DNA from: Neiella holothuriorum
GTDB taxonomy: Bacteria; Pseudomonadota; Gammaproteobacteria; Enterobacterales; Neiellaceae
Direction of reading: 5' to 3'
Length of the DNA stretch: 64,000 nucleotides
NCBI RefSeq assembly: GCF_019457915.1
Contig: NZ_JAHZSS010000002.1
Coordinates: forward strand, 62,001 to 126,000
Under the pieces are notes generated by a model. It made no database searches, was not told the origin of the DNA, and was given only the letters and a program-made list of their open reading frames with translations. Positions 9,101 to 18,515 of this stretch are shown piece by piece (the first letter of the stretch is position 1; the number at the start of each line of letters is the position of its first letter). The translations under genes were made by a program, and so were the position numbers.

Positions 9101-10849
9101 ATGCTGAAACAATACATCTTTTGTTTTTGCATGTTTTTTATATTCAGCGGAGTAGGTTACTCCGCTGAACAGACTGACTCGTCTCAACTTATTGATGAAG
9201 CGGTCAGTTTACGCTCATCAAGCAAGGGCAGGCTTACAGAAATCGTTCAGGTACTCAAATCTAGAGATTTATCCCGAGAAGAGCAGGAGTACCTTACTTA
9301 CCTTGAAGGCTACTTGTTAGCAGCCCAGGGTAGCTTCAAAAACTCAGGTAAAGTTATTGAGGGGCTACTGGAAACCTCAGTTGTTGCTGAGGTTCGGGTT
9401 TTATCGACAACTCTTTTAGTCAATGTGAATGCGGCTCAAGGTAACTGGTCGAAAGGTTTGGCATCCACTCAAGTGCTGACCTTGCATATGCAAGAGCTGA
9501 ATAAAAGCTCGAACCTTTACCAAAATGCCCTTGCTGTAAAAGGCGTTTTTTACAACCAAATCGAGCAATTTGAGCTTGGTTTGGCCTCAGCATTGGAGTT
9601 GTTTTCTATCGCTAGTGGCGATAGGCAGACCTGCGCTGCGGCTAACTTGATTATTGAGTCCTCTAACCGGTTAAACAAACCTCTTCCCGATTCAACTATT
9701 CCGGCTAGCGCTTTCGAAGCATGCCAATCATACAAAGTACTCGAAGCTTTTACTGCTACTTACATGGCTGAACGCCACTTACTCGAATCAAAACATTCGG
9801 ACGTGATAGCTTTACTCGAATCCAGAGTAACTTTTTTTAACCAAACAAAGTATCCACCACTTATTCTCAATGGTTTCTATGCCTTGGCGAAGGCTTATTG
9901 GCAACAAGGGCTGGTAGCTAAAGCAGAGCAGCTACTAGAGCAGCTCTTAGCAATGGACGTTGCCAACTCCAATAAAGCTAAATTGGCAGACGTCTTATTA
10001 CTATTGGCCAAGATTCGTTACTCCCAAGGTCAATTGGGTAACGCCTTCGAACTGATGCAACGTCACGTAAAGCTTCGTGAACAATACCTTAATGACGTAA
10101 CGGCAAAGCGTTTAGCATTCCAGTTAGCGCAGCAACATAGCATTGAAAAAGATAATGAAATTAAGCTACTTGCTGCCAATAAACTGTTGCTTGCGGCAGA
10201 GACTGAAAATAATCGATTGCTTATTTTATTGTTATCTTTGGTGTTAATTCTGCTTTGCCTTTACGTTTTCCGCTCGCACCGCAATCAACAACGTTTGCGC
10301 CAGCTTGCCGAATTTGATGCCTTAACTGGTGTTCATAACCGTGGTCACTTTACCCAACTAGCCAAAAGTGCTCTGCAATTTTCTCAAGACAGCAAGAAGT
10401 CAGTGGCTGTAGTGCTATTTGACCTCGATTTATTTAAGAAAGTAAATGATACCTATGGCCACGCCTGTGGTGACTGGGTGTTAAAACAGGTTGCTGGCGT
10501 ATGTCAGGAATTAACCCGTAAAAACGATGTGTTTGCTCGGGTTGGCGGAGAAGAATTCTGCTTCTTGCTACTTGGCTGCGACAGCCATACAGCATTAGAC
10601 GTTGCTGAAAAATGCCGCCGTGCTATTTACGGCATTGACACCAAAAAGTCCGGTTTTGATTTTAAAGTCAGCGGCAGTTTTGGCGTGAGTGACAATCAAC
10701 TCTCAGGTTACAATTTAGACCGCATTTTGGCTGATGCCGACGAAGCCCTGTATTGTGCTAAGTCCAGCGGTCGCAATACAGTTTATCTTTATGATCCGGG
10801 CGCTGAACAAACCGCCCTACTCCGCCCAGACGGCTCACTTGTTAGTTAA
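9101..10849 (+). CDS. GGDEF diguanylate cyclase with periplasmic helical sensor, borosin-linked
   Basis: This 582-residue membrane protein is predicted to make c-di-GMP from GTP. A signal sequence or first membrane helix (residues 1-21) is followed by a periplasmic region of about 350 residues built of TPR-like helical pairs, a transmembrane helix at about 373-391 (LLILLLSLVLILLCLYVF), and a cytoplasmic GGDEF domain. The active site reads RVGGEEF with GGEEF at 482-486. The product-inhibition I-site RKND lies five residues before it, so activity and feedback inhibition are both expected. The ATG directly abuts the stop of the precursor gene, implying translational coupling. A close paralogue follows at 11158. 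The adjacency suggests that the borosin product or its export feeds into this sensor, but that is inference. Confidence 0.9.
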   Translation: MLKQYIFCFCMFFIFSGVGYSAEQTDSSQLIDEAVSLRSSSKGRLTEIVQVLKSRDLSREEQEYLTYLEGYLLAAQGSFKNSGKVIEGLLETSVVAEVRVLSTTLLVNVNAAQGNWSKGLASTQVLTLHMQELNKSSNLYQNALAVKGVFYNQIEQFELGLASALELFSIASGDRQTCAAANLIIESSNRLNKPLPDSTIPASAFEACQSYKVLEAFTATYMAERHLLESKHSDVIALLESRVTFFNQTKYPPLILNGFYALAKAYWQQGLVAKAEQLLEQLLAMDVANSNKAKLADVLLLLAKIRYSQGQLGNAFELMQRHVKLREQYLNDVTAKRLAFQLAQQHSIEKDNEIKLLAANKLLLAAETENNRLLILLLSLVLILLCLYVFRSHRNQQRLRQLAEFDALTGVHNRGHFTQLAKSALQFSQDSKKSVAVVLFDLDLFKKVNDTYGHACGDWVLKQVAGVCQELTRKNDVFARVGGEEFCFLLLGCDSHTALDVAEKCRRAIYGIDTKKSGFDFKVSGSFGVSDNQLSGYNLDRILADADEALYCAKSSGRNTVYLYDPGAEQTALLRPDGSLVS

Positions 10850-11157
10850 ATTACTATTTGAACGTTAGTGTCTAAGCTCTCGAAACATGAACACTTTCTT
10901 ATGCCGACTCACCTCGACCACTCCGCTAGAGCCACTGTGTGAACGAGGAGGTGGTTGTTCTTTTGTTTGCGACACCTTGGTGATTTCTTCAACTTATCTA
11001 ATTAGTCTGACTGTTGGATTTTTGGCAAGCGCCAAGAAAACCTCGTAGTTTGTATGCAATTTGTTCCTTTCCCTTAGTTTTGTTGGTAGTTTGTACAGAA
11101 TGGCAGGGCAACATGGTTAATGCCCTGAGCGGTAGAATTTACGATAAGACTCATTGA
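10850..11157. other. Intergenic region between the two GGDEF paralogues
   Basis: No gene or clear terminator is visible in these 308 bases. A purine-rich GAGGAGGTGG tract near 10947 can pair partly with CCTCGACCACTCC near 10912, but the pairing is imperfect. The region presumably carries the promoter of the second GGDEF gene. Confidence 0.5.
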
Positions 11158-12927
11158 ATGGTGCGATTTTTTAGCTACATCTGCATAGGTTGGTTGGTGC
11201 TTTGTAGCGGCGTAAAAGCCGAGGAGCAAATACCAACAAATGAGCTTATCGCACAAGGCTTACAAGTTCGCTCCGAAGATCCCGCTCGCATGGCGATAGT
11301 CATTACCGAGCTTGAAGCCCGCTCTCTTTCCTCAACTGAAACGTATTACCTCACGTTTTTCCAAGGCTACTCCGAAGCATTACAAGGTAACTTTGACGGC
11401 GCAGAAGTCACTTTAGAACCATTGTTCGAGCAGCCCATTCCCCATGACTTGAAGGTGTTGGTAACCAACACGCTTGTAAACGTGTACAGCGCTAGAGGTA
11501 ATTGGTTAAAGGGACTGGAAACAATAGATGTACTCACCCAGCTGATTGCTGGCGCTGAGAAAACGTCTGAAGATTATCAAAATGCTTTAGCTGTAAAGGC
11601 TATTTTCTATAACCAAATTGAGCAATATAAGCTGGGCTTAACTCATGCTACAGAGTTGTTTGGCTTGGCTGACAATACCCGCCGGCGCTGTGTTGCAACC
11701 ATTTTGATGATTGATGCGTTGAACAAGCTAAATCTTCCACTTTCACCAAATACCTTATTAACTGACTCCAAAGCTGAGTGTAGTGGTTTCCCGATGCTGT
11801 CAGCTTTTGCAACAGCTGTGCGGGCTGAGCGTCACTTGGTTGATGGGGCCTTAGATATGGTGGTGGCGATACTCCAACCAAAAATAGCTGAATTTGAAGC
11901 TGCTGACTACCCGCCATTGATTATTGATGCCAACTACGTGTTAGCTAATGCCTACTGGCAATTAGAACAAAAAAATCAAGCAGTTGCCTTGCTTAGCCGC
12001 TTAACCGATTTTGATATTGTGGATGTGAATAAAGCACGTTTGTCGAGTGCTTATCAGTTACTTGCGGATATTCGCCGCGCCGAGGGCGACTTGAATGCTG
12101 CCATTGAGTTAATGGACAAACACGCAGAGCTGCGCCATAGCTACTTGAATAATGTCACATCCAAGCTGATGGCTTACCAACTGGCACAGCAGCAAATCAC
12201 CGAAAAAGAAAATGAGATTATGCTGCTTAGCAGCCAGAACGAGTTGCTGGAAACCAAAGAAAAATTACTTGCTGCAAATGTTGAAAATGACCGCCTGTTT
12301 ATTTCGCTGCTGTGTTTTGCCTTGTTGGTGCTTTGCATGTTTATGTATCGAACCCGCCGCAATCACACACGCTTAAAGCAGTTGGCGGAATACGATGCAC
12401 TAACCGGAGTATTTAACCGAGGTCACTTTACGCAATTGGCCGGTACGGCGTTGGAGTACGCTCAGGACAGTAAGCAAGCTGTGAGTATGGTGCTGTTCGA
12501 CTTGGATTTGTTCAAAAAAATAAATGACACTTATGGTCATGCCTGCGGTGATTGGGCGCTGAAACAGGTAGCGGAAGCTTGCCAACAAGTGGCGCGCCAC
12601 AATGATGTGTTTGCCCGTATTGGCGGCGAAGAATTTTGTATTCTGCTGTTAGGTTGTGACTGCGATGTGGCCATGGATGTGGCAGAGAAGTGTCGTGTTG
12701 CCATTGAGCAGATCGACACCAAACCGTCGGGTTACAATTTTACTATTCGCGCGAGTTTTGGCGTGAGTGATAACCAACTATCGGGCTATAAACTAGGCCG
12801 AATGTTAGCCGATGCCGATGAAGCCTTGTATTGCGCTAAGTCGAGCGGCCGTAATACGGTTTCTCTTTACGATCCGGGCGCAGAAGAAACCGCTCTACTC
12901 CGCCCAGACGGCTCGCCTGTTACTTAA
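11158..12927 (+). CDS. GGDEF diguanylate cyclase, paralogue of the borosin-linked cyclase
   Basis: This 589-residue protein has the same plan as its upstream neighbour: a signal helix (residues 1-21), a TPR-like periplasmic region, a transmembrane helix at about 381-400 and a C-terminal GGDEF domain. GGEEF lies at 489-493, with I-site RHND five residues upstream. The two are alike along their whole length, for example in NALAVKxxFYNQIEQ, the GHACGDW segment and the C-terminal LLRPDGS ending. They are therefore a tandem duplication that has diverged mainly in the sensor half. A heptad-like linker (EKENEIMLLSSQNELLETKE) precedes the membrane helix and may form the dimer stalk. The start codon has no strong ribosome binding site. 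Confidence 0.9.
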   Translation: MVRFFSYICIGWLVLCSGVKAEEQIPTNELIAQGLQVRSEDPARMAIVITELEARSLSSTETYYLTFFQGYSEALQGNFDGAEVTLEPLFEQPIPHDLKVLVTNTLVNVYSARGNWLKGLETIDVLTQLIAGAEKTSEDYQNALAVKAIFYNQIEQYKLGLTHATELFGLADNTRRRCVATILMIDALNKLNLPLSPNTLLTDSKAECSGFPMLSAFATAVRAERHLVDGALDMVVAILQPKIAEFEAADYPPLIIDANYVLANAYWQLEQKNQAVALLSRLTDFDIVDVNKARLSSAYQLLADIRRAEGDLNAAIELMDKHAELRHSYLNNVTSKLMAYQLAQQQITEKENEIMLLSSQNELLETKEKLLAANVENDRLFISLLCFALLVLCMFMYRTRRNHTRLKQLAEYDALTGVFNRGHFTQLAGTALEYAQDSKQAVSMVLFDLDLFKKINDTYGHACGDWALKQVAEACQQVARHNDVFARIGGEEFCILLLGCDCDVAMDVAEKCRVAIEQIDTKPSGYNFTIRASFGVSDNQLSGYKLGRMLADADEALYCAKSSGRNTVSLYDPGAEETALLRPDGSPVT

Positions 12928-13046
12928 ACTAGCTGGTTATTGTCGCTACTCTTTTCTTTTTTCAAGTTACCCGTGCATGCTTCGAAAGCCTCAGTACGAA
13001 CTGAATTAGACTTCTTCCTTCGATATCTCAGTACAAACGGAATGAT

Positions 13047-13074
13047 GCGTTCGCCCAGAGCTTGTCGAAGGGTG
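13047..13074. repeat. REP-like element, copy A
   Basis: These 28 bases (GCGTTCGCCC ... AAGGGTG) are identical to 20154-20181. The upstream flank carries CTCAGTACGAAC and CTCAGTACAAACGGA, which resemble CTCGGTACGAACGGA beside the other copy. The repeat unit may therefore be a composite of about 100 bases (12985-13080). Confidence 0.75.
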
Positions 13075-13088
13075 GCTCTCGAACAGGG

Positions 13089-13850
13089 CTAGCGAGCTAG
13101 CCAGCCGCCATCAACGGCCATGGTGTGGCCATGCATGTAATCGGATGCCGCCGAGGCAAGAAACACCACAGGGCCTGCTAAGTCGGCCGGTTGACCCCAA
13201 CGTTCGGCCGGAATGCGCGCTAGAATCTCTTGGTTGCGTTGAACGTCTGCTTGCAGCGCGGCGGTATTATTTGTGGCCATATAACCGGGCGCAATGGCGT
13301 TCACGTTAATGTTGTATTTTGCCCATTCGTTGGCCAGTGCGCGAGTTAGGCCCAGTACACCACTTTTAGAGGCGGTGTAGGACGGAACCCGAATGCCACC
13401 TTGAAACGACAGCATGGAGGCGATGTTGATGATTTTTCCCTTGCTGTGTTGACCAATCCAGTGCTTCGCGGCGGCTTGCGAAAGCAGAAATAGTGATTTG
13501 ATATTCACGTCCATCACGGCATCCCAATCGGCTTCGGTAAAATCAACCGCATCGGCGCGGCGAATAATACCTGCGTTGTTCACTAAAATATTGAGCTGAC
13601 CAAACGCTTCTACCGCTTCTGATACCAGTTTGGCCATATCATTCACCTGTGCCAGATCCGCATGAATCACATGGCAACGCTGACCGGCCTGTTCTATAGC
13701 GGTTACCGTTTCTTTGGGATCAGAAACTCCTATCGCAACGATGTTGCAACCAGCTTGCGCCAAGGCTATGGCCATTGCCTGCCCCAAGCCTGTGCTGCAA
13801 CCGGTCACCATGGCGACTTGGCCACTCAAATCAAATAGTTGTTGGGACAT
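13089..13850 (-). CDS. kduD: 2-dehydro-3-deoxy-D-gluconate 5-dehydrogenase (KduD), SDR family
   Basis: This 253-residue short-chain dehydrogenase interconverts 3-deoxy-hexulosonates in uronate catabolism. The cofactor loop TGCSTGLGQ, the NNAG motif and the catalytic YTASK are present. The stretches GKIINIASMLSFQGGIRV and NINVNAIAPGYMATNN match E. coli KduD as I recall it. In alginate degraders the same family also reduces DEH to KDG, so this gene may serve the PL17 lyase at 31849 and the hexuronate transporter at 43093. It is a single gene, with REP-like repeats downstream and the DUF6702/M1 operon upstream on the same strand. Confidence 0.92.
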   Translation of the reverse strand: MSQQLFDLSGQVAMVTGCSTGLGQAMAIALAQAGCNIVAIGVSDPKETVTAIEQAGQRCHVIHADLAQVNDMAKLVSEAVEAFGQLNILVNNAGIIRRADAVDFTEADWDAVMDVNIKSLFLLSQAAAKHWIGQHSKGKIINIASMLSFQGGIRVPSYTASKSGVLGLTRALANEWAKYNINVNAIAPGYMATNNTAALQADVQRNQEILARIPAERWGQPADLAGPVVFLASAASDYMHGHTMAVDGGWLAR

Positions 13851-13955
13851 GGTGGTACCTATTTAAGCCAAACATCCGATAAAAGGCAGTATGCCGAAGA
13901 TGCTGATAAAGGCATATGACTTGATACGACTATTGCAGATTTGGCTAGAAACAAT

Positions 13956-13980
13956 CAGGCCGAGCATATTGCTCGGCCTG
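13956..13980 (-). terminator. Hairpin downstream of the M1/DUF6702 operon
   Basis: CAGGCCGAGC and GCTCGGCCTG form a perfect 10-bp stem with a 5-base loop, 24 bases past the DUF6702 stop on the minus strand. Only a short T-rich run (ATTGTTTC) follows, so it is a probable rather than a certain terminator. Confidence 0.6.
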
Positions 13981-14003
13981 TCATCATGTTACGAGAGCTG
14001 TGC

Positions 14004-14540
14004 TTAATGGTGGTGGTGGCTGCTCTGCGCTGGTGGAGCTAGCAGCGGCTGGCGTAGATTCGTTTCGGTAAACACCAGCGCTGCTTTGTGGCTGTCGAGC
14101 TTTACGTCCACCGTGTTGATCTGGTGGTCAAATTTACCCATCAACAAGCCGTTATGAAGTTGCGCTTCCATCAGCGTTTTCACGTTGCCTTGATATTCCT
14201 GATAAACCCACACGTAATGGTCGTCTACCTCAACACCAACCCAGCTTAAAGGGAGGTCTTTTTTATTGCTATCAAGCAGCGCAAAGTAACGGTTCCAGTA
14301 GCTTTGTAACCATTGTTGATGATCATTGCTGTCGCTGATTTCCACGGCTTTGTTTTGCTCGGCGGCTAGCAACGCGCTGACATCGGCGGCAAATGCACGG
14401 TGCACAATCTCCACCGTACCTGAATTTTCATTCTGACTAATGGTGGTGCGAATGGCGTGGTAAGTGTGCGCCGATACGGCACTACACCCCACTAGCAGCA
14501 ATAAGGTTGCTGCTAGTGCCCGTTTAAACAATTGTGGCAT
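14004..14540 (-). CDS. DUF6702 family exported protein
   Basis: This small exported protein of about 178 residues is of unknown function and is usually found beside secreted metallopeptidases. The signal region is RALAATLLLLVGCSAVSA. LVGC fits a lipobox, so it may be a lipoprotein, although cleavage after VSA is also possible. Motifs include HTYHAIRTTI near the start, a central YWNRYF, and a histidine-rich C-terminus (SSHHHH) that could bind metal. I prefer ATG 14540 to the GTG at 14546, which overlaps the preceding gene's stop. It is translationally coupled to the M1 peptidase. Confidence 0.75.
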   Translation of the reverse strand: MPQLFKRALAATLLLLVGCSAVSAHTYHAIRTTISQNENSGTVEIVHRAFAADVSALLAAEQNKAVEISDSNDHQQWLQSYWNRYFALLDSNKKDLPLSWVGVEVDDHYVWVYQEYQGNVKTLMEAQLHNGLLMGKFDHQINTVDVKLDSHKAALVFTETNLRQPLLAPPAQSSHHHH

Positions 14541-14546
14541 GTGCAC

Positions 14547-16940
14547 TTACTTGCCTTCTGTTTCTGTTGCTTCGTCGTCGCTATCACCTTTGAGTTCGGC
14601 TTGCGCTTCCTTCATCAGATTTTTGCGTTTTTTCGCCTTATACAGCTCTAAACGCGACGGTAAAATTTGGCGTGGGAAGTGATTGTTAGCCAGATCGACG
14701 TCGGCGGTTTGCCAATGTGGATCTAACGTCACGCTCGCCAGCTTTTTGTCCCGCCATAGCAACTTGGAGGTTTTCTTTGGGTTTGAACGCCAGATCTCTG
14801 CAGGGATATGAACCAGCTCTGAGCTGCCGTCTTGGTAGTCCAACTGCAAGATTAATGGCATCACCAAACCGCCAATGTTGGAAAAATCGACGACGTAAGC
14901 AAAGCCGTGGCTGTTGCGTACTTCTTCTTCCCAATCTTCAAATTTCTTTTTGGCTTTGGTGTATTTGTTGATGTCGGTATTCGTGACAGTGAACTCATCG
15001 TTGTCGTTGTAGAAGTCTTTTAGCTCTGGGAACTGCTCAACGCGACGCTCCATCCCTTCATTGCGAATGACGGTAATAGAGGTTGGTTCGGCTTCGTGTT
15101 GTGCACGTTTGAATGGCTGCTCAACTTCTGGGATAAGTGTGTCAGGCGACATGACACGTACACTGTCGATGCTGATATCAACGTGATCGGTGCTGTAGAA
15201 CCAGCCGCGCCAGAACCAGTCCAAATCAACCGCTGAGGCATCTTCAATGGTGCGGAAAAAGTCTGCTGGCATTGGGCGCTTAAACTTCCAACGCTTGCCG
15301 TATTCGCGGAATGCGTGGTCAAACAGCTCACGGCCCATAATGGTTTCGCGCAGGATGTTAAGCGCGGTAGCAGGCTTGCCATAGGCATTGTTACCGAACT
15401 GCAGGATACTTTCTGAGTTGGTCATGATGGGGACTTGGTTTGGCGATGCCATGTAATCAATGATTTTGCGTGGCTCACCGCGGCGGCTCGGGTAGTTTTC
15501 TTCCCAAGCTTGCTCGGCCAAGAATTGTAGATAGGTGTTTAACCCTTCGTCCATCCAAGTCCACTGGCGTTCGTCGGAGTTCACGATCATTGGGAAGTAA
15601 ATGTGTCCAATTTCGTGAATGATCACCGAAATTAGTCCGTATTTGGTACGGCGTGAATAAGTCCGCTTGGTGCGATCATCTTCTTCAATTTCTGGCCGTG
15701 GGCCATTGAAGGTGATCATTGGGTATTCCATACCACCTACTGGGCCGTTTACCGAAATGGCAACCGGATACGGGTAGTCAAAGGCGTACTTGTTGTATTG
15801 CTCAATGGTGTGAACAATTGACTGAGTGGAATAGGTTGGCCATAGCGGCAAGCCTTCTTCTGGATAGTAAGACATAGCCCAAACGTCTTGCTCGCCACTT
15901 TTAACCGTCATTGCATCCCAAAGGAATTTACGCGATGACGCCCACGCAAAGTCACGCACGTTGTCGGCTTTGAAGATCCAAGTTTTGCGGTCGGTTGCTT
16001 TGGTTTTCTCGTTCGCCAGCGCTTCTTGCTCGGTCACAATCATTACTTGTGTGTTGGCGCCTTGCGCTTCGGCTAAGCGCGTTTTTTGCGCGGCGGTTAG
16101 CACGTCGTCTGCATTTTGCAGCTCACCGGTAGAAGCCACAATGTGGTCGGCCGGTACGTTGATTTCTACCGTGTAGTCACCAAATTCCAGTGCGAATTCA
16201 CCGCGACCCAAGAACTGCTTGTTCTGCCAGCCGTTGACGTCATCGTAAACCGCCATGCGAGGGAACCACTGGGCAACTTCGTACAGGTAGTTGCCATCGC
16301 GCTCAAAGTATTCGTAGCCACCGCGGCCACCGTGTTTTTTGGCTTCCACAATGTTGTGTGCCCAACCGATTTGCAATTGGGTTTGATCACCCGGCTGCAG
16401 TGCGGCAGGTAAGTCGATACGCATCATGGTTTTGTTGATGATGTGAGGCAGTGAGTTACCAGCGCCGTCGGCAACTTGGGTAATGGTGTAGCCGCCTTCA
16501 AATTCTTGACGAGCAACACGGCCTCGGAAATCTTTTAGTGAGATTTTGTCACCAGCGTCACGCGGTTTAACTTCATAGCGCGTTACCCCTGGCATCGCTA
16601 CGTTATAATCGGAATCAGAACGAAAGCGATTTTGATCAAGCTGCACCCACAGATAACTTAAGGTATCTGGACTATTGTTGGTGTAGGTGATGCGCTCTTG
16701 GCCTTCAATGCGCTGCTTATCATCGTCTAATTTGACCTGAATATGATAGTCAGCTTGTTGCTGCCAGTAGGCATGACCTGGAGCGCCTGAACCAGTGCGA
16801 TAGCTGTTGGGGGTTGGTAGAATTTCTTCTAACTGACGGAATTTATCTTCCGGCTGATTTTTGGGCCACTCTTTGGCCGATGTGGGAGCGCTTACAAGCA
16901 CGAAGAGCATGCTTGCTAGCAAAACAGATAATTTTTTCAC
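14547..16940 (-). CDS. Secreted M1-family (gluzincin) metallopeptidase
   Basis: This 797-residue zinc peptidase is of the aminopeptidase N type and probably acts in the periplasm. A signal peptide (residues 1-22, ending PTSA) is followed by an N-terminal beta domain and the catalytic domain. The zinc motif HEIGH is at 442-446 and the third ligand is Glu465 in WMDEGLN, exactly 18 residues after the second histidine as in family M1. GGMEYPMITF resembles the exopeptidase GxMEN motif but lacks the standard asparagine, so specificity may differ. The C-terminus is rich in lysine and acidic residues. The DUF6702 gene follows without a gap and the PAS-GGDEF gene is divergent. Confidence 0.9.
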   Translation of the reverse strand: MKKLSVLLASMLFVLVSAPTSAKEWPKNQPEDKFRQLEEILPTPNSYRTGSGAPGHAYWQQQADYHIQVKLDDDKQRIEGQERITYTNNSPDTLSYLWVQLDQNRFRSDSDYNVAMPGVTRYEVKPRDAGDKISLKDFRGRVARQEFEGGYTITQVADGAGNSLPHIINKTMMRIDLPAALQPGDQTQLQIGWAHNIVEAKKHGGRGGYEYFERDGNYLYEVAQWFPRMAVYDDVNGWQNKQFLGRGEFALEFGDYTVEINVPADHIVASTGELQNADDVLTAAQKTRLAEAQGANTQVMIVTEQEALANEKTKATDRKTWIFKADNVRDFAWASSRKFLWDAMTVKSGEQDVWAMSYYPEEGLPLWPTYSTQSIVHTIEQYNKYAFDYPYPVAISVNGPVGGMEYPMITFNGPRPEIEEDDRTKRTYSRRTKYGLISVIIHEIGHIYFPMIVNSDERQWTWMDEGLNTYLQFLAEQAWEENYPSRRGEPRKIIDYMASPNQVPIMTNSESILQFGNNAYGKPATALNILRETIMGRELFDHAFREYGKRWKFKRPMPADFFRTIEDASAVDLDWFWRGWFYSTDHVDISIDSVRVMSPDTLIPEVEQPFKRAQHEAEPTSITVIRNEGMERRVEQFPELKDFYNDNDEFTVTNTDINKYTKAKKKFEDWEEEVRNSHGFAYVVDFSNIGGLVMPLILQLDYQDGSSELVHIPAEIWRSNPKKTSKLLWRDKKLASVTLDPHWQTADVDLANNHFPRQILPSRLELYKAKKRKNLMKEAQAELKGDSDDEATETEGK

Positions 16941-17171
16941 GAGCTCTTACCCTGACAATGTGTAAATGATAGAACGGACTCTAACGGACCGTTTTTAATT
17001 ATTTGTATACAATATTCGAGCAAACATATTACAGACTCGCTGTATTTATGTCAGCCTGGGGTCTGTGCTCAGCTGGCTAAAAAGTGCACAATAGAGCCGT
17101 TTAGCCAGCTAACGACACACTTTTTAACAAAAAACAGCAGTGGCCTGACCATAAGTGGCAAAAGATTGAAG

Positions 17172-18515
17172 ATGACAGACATTGAAGTAGGCGCATCACC
17201 GTTAGCGACATTTAACATGCTGATCGACAGCGTGATTGTTGTGCGCACCGATAGCCATATTGAGTTTGCCAACGAGGCAGCTCATAACATGTTTGGTTAT
17301 CAAGCCGGTAAGTTGATGGGTATTGATGTCAAAGAGCTGATGCCAAAGTCTATTGCTGATCACCATGACAACATGATGCTGAATCATGGCAGCACAATTC
17401 GTAACGTTGGCCGCAACCGGCAGGTGTTAGCAAAGCGTCATGACGGTTCTTTGTTTCCCATCGAAATTGCAATTTCCAAGCAGCAGATTGAGCAACAACA
17501 CATGTTTGTGGGGGTGATCCGCGACATGTCCGATCGGGTTGCGGCGGAAGCTCAGTCTCGTGAACGCATGCACATGCTGACCATGAGTGAACAAATGGCT
17601 GGTATTGGCTATTGGAGCGTTGATCTGATTAGCAATAAGGTGAGTTGGTCTGAGCAGGTTTACCGCATCCATGATGTTGACCCGCGTGATTACCAGCCAA
17701 GCCTTGATGATGCCGTTGATTTTTATCACCCTGACGACCGCGACAAAGTAAAAGCGTACATTGAAGAAGCGATTGCACAGCGCCAAAGTTTTGAGTTTGA
17801 GCTACGCATTATCAACAGCCGAGAAGAAGTGCGCTACGTGCGCAGTAAAGGTGATACCGAAGTTAACTCTGAAGGTGATCCAGTGGCTTTGTTCGGCGTG
17901 TTCCAAGATGTCACTGAATACAAGCTGGTGCAGCAACAGCTTGAGTTCCGCAATGAAGCATTACAGCAAACAACCCAACGGCTGCGCCATCAAGCGCACA
18001 CCGACAACCTAACCGGCCTGAATAACCGCCGAGCGTTTTTTGCTGAGATGAAAGGCCTGTTGAAGTCGCTCGAATCAATGGACGGTGGTTTAGGCGTATT
18101 GATGCTCGATATCGATCATTTCAAGCATGTTAACGACACGTTTGGCCATGATGTTGGCGATAAGGTTTTGATGGAAGTTGCCGAGATCCTCGGGCTTAAC
18201 ACCCGTGGCCTGGATATGGTGGCACGGCTAGGTGGTGAAGAGTTTGTTGTGGTGTTACCCAACTCCAAGAGTCACCACATTGCGCCGATTGCCGAGCGTT
18301 ATCGGGTGACCGTAGAAAACGGCATGCCAGAGAATCTGCCTGAATTGACGATCAGTATAGGCACCACCTTTGCCTCGGCTGAGCAGCTTGAAGCGCTGGA
18401 GGCTCTACCGGCTAATGAGCGGACTGAAATGTTACTCAAACATGCCGATGTAGCCTTGTATCGAGCCAAGAACGGTGGCCGTAACCAAGTACAGCACAAC
18501 GAGTTAACGCTCTAG
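17172..18515 (+). CDS. PAS-PAS-GGDEF diguanylate cyclase
   Basis: This 447-residue soluble sensor is predicted to synthesise c-di-GMP. The first PAS domain covers about residues 8-120 and is of the FixL-like type, with FANEAAHNMFGYQAGKLMG and a PIEIAISKQ segment. A second PAS/PAC unit spans about 135-255 (YWSVDLISNKVSWSEQVYRI). The GGDEF domain covers about 275-445, with active-site GGEEF at 354-358 and I-site RGLD five residues earlier. No membrane segment is visible. ATG 17172 is a better start than the upstream TTG at 17166. It is transcribed away from the M1 peptidase. Confidence 0.93.
   Translation: MTDIEVGASPLATFNMLIDSVIVVRTDSHIEFANEAAHNMFGYQAGKLMGIDVKELMPKSIADHHDNMMLNHGSTIRNVGRNRQVLAKRHDGSLFPIEIAISKQQIEQQHMFVGVIRDMSDRVAAEAQSRERMHMLTMSEQMAGIGYWSVDLISNKVSWSEQVYRIHDVDPRDYQPSLDDAVDFYHPDDRDKVKAYIEEAIAQRQSFEFELRIINSREEVRYVRSKGDTEVNSEGDPVALFGVFQDVTEYKLVQQQLEFRNEALQQTTQRLRHQAHTDNLTGLNNRRAFFAEMKGLLKSLESMDGGLGVLMLDIDHFKHVNDTFGHDVGDKVLMEVAEILGLNTRGLDMVARLGGEEFVVVLPNSKSHHIAPIAERYRVTVENGMPENLPELTISIGTTFASAEQLEALEALPANERTEMLLKHADVALYRAKNGGRNQVQHNELTL

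Noticed and set aside
12812-13009. Reading frame overlapping the end of the second GGDEF gene
   Set aside because: Most of it is an alternative frame of the GGDEF domain, and no start signal is visible.
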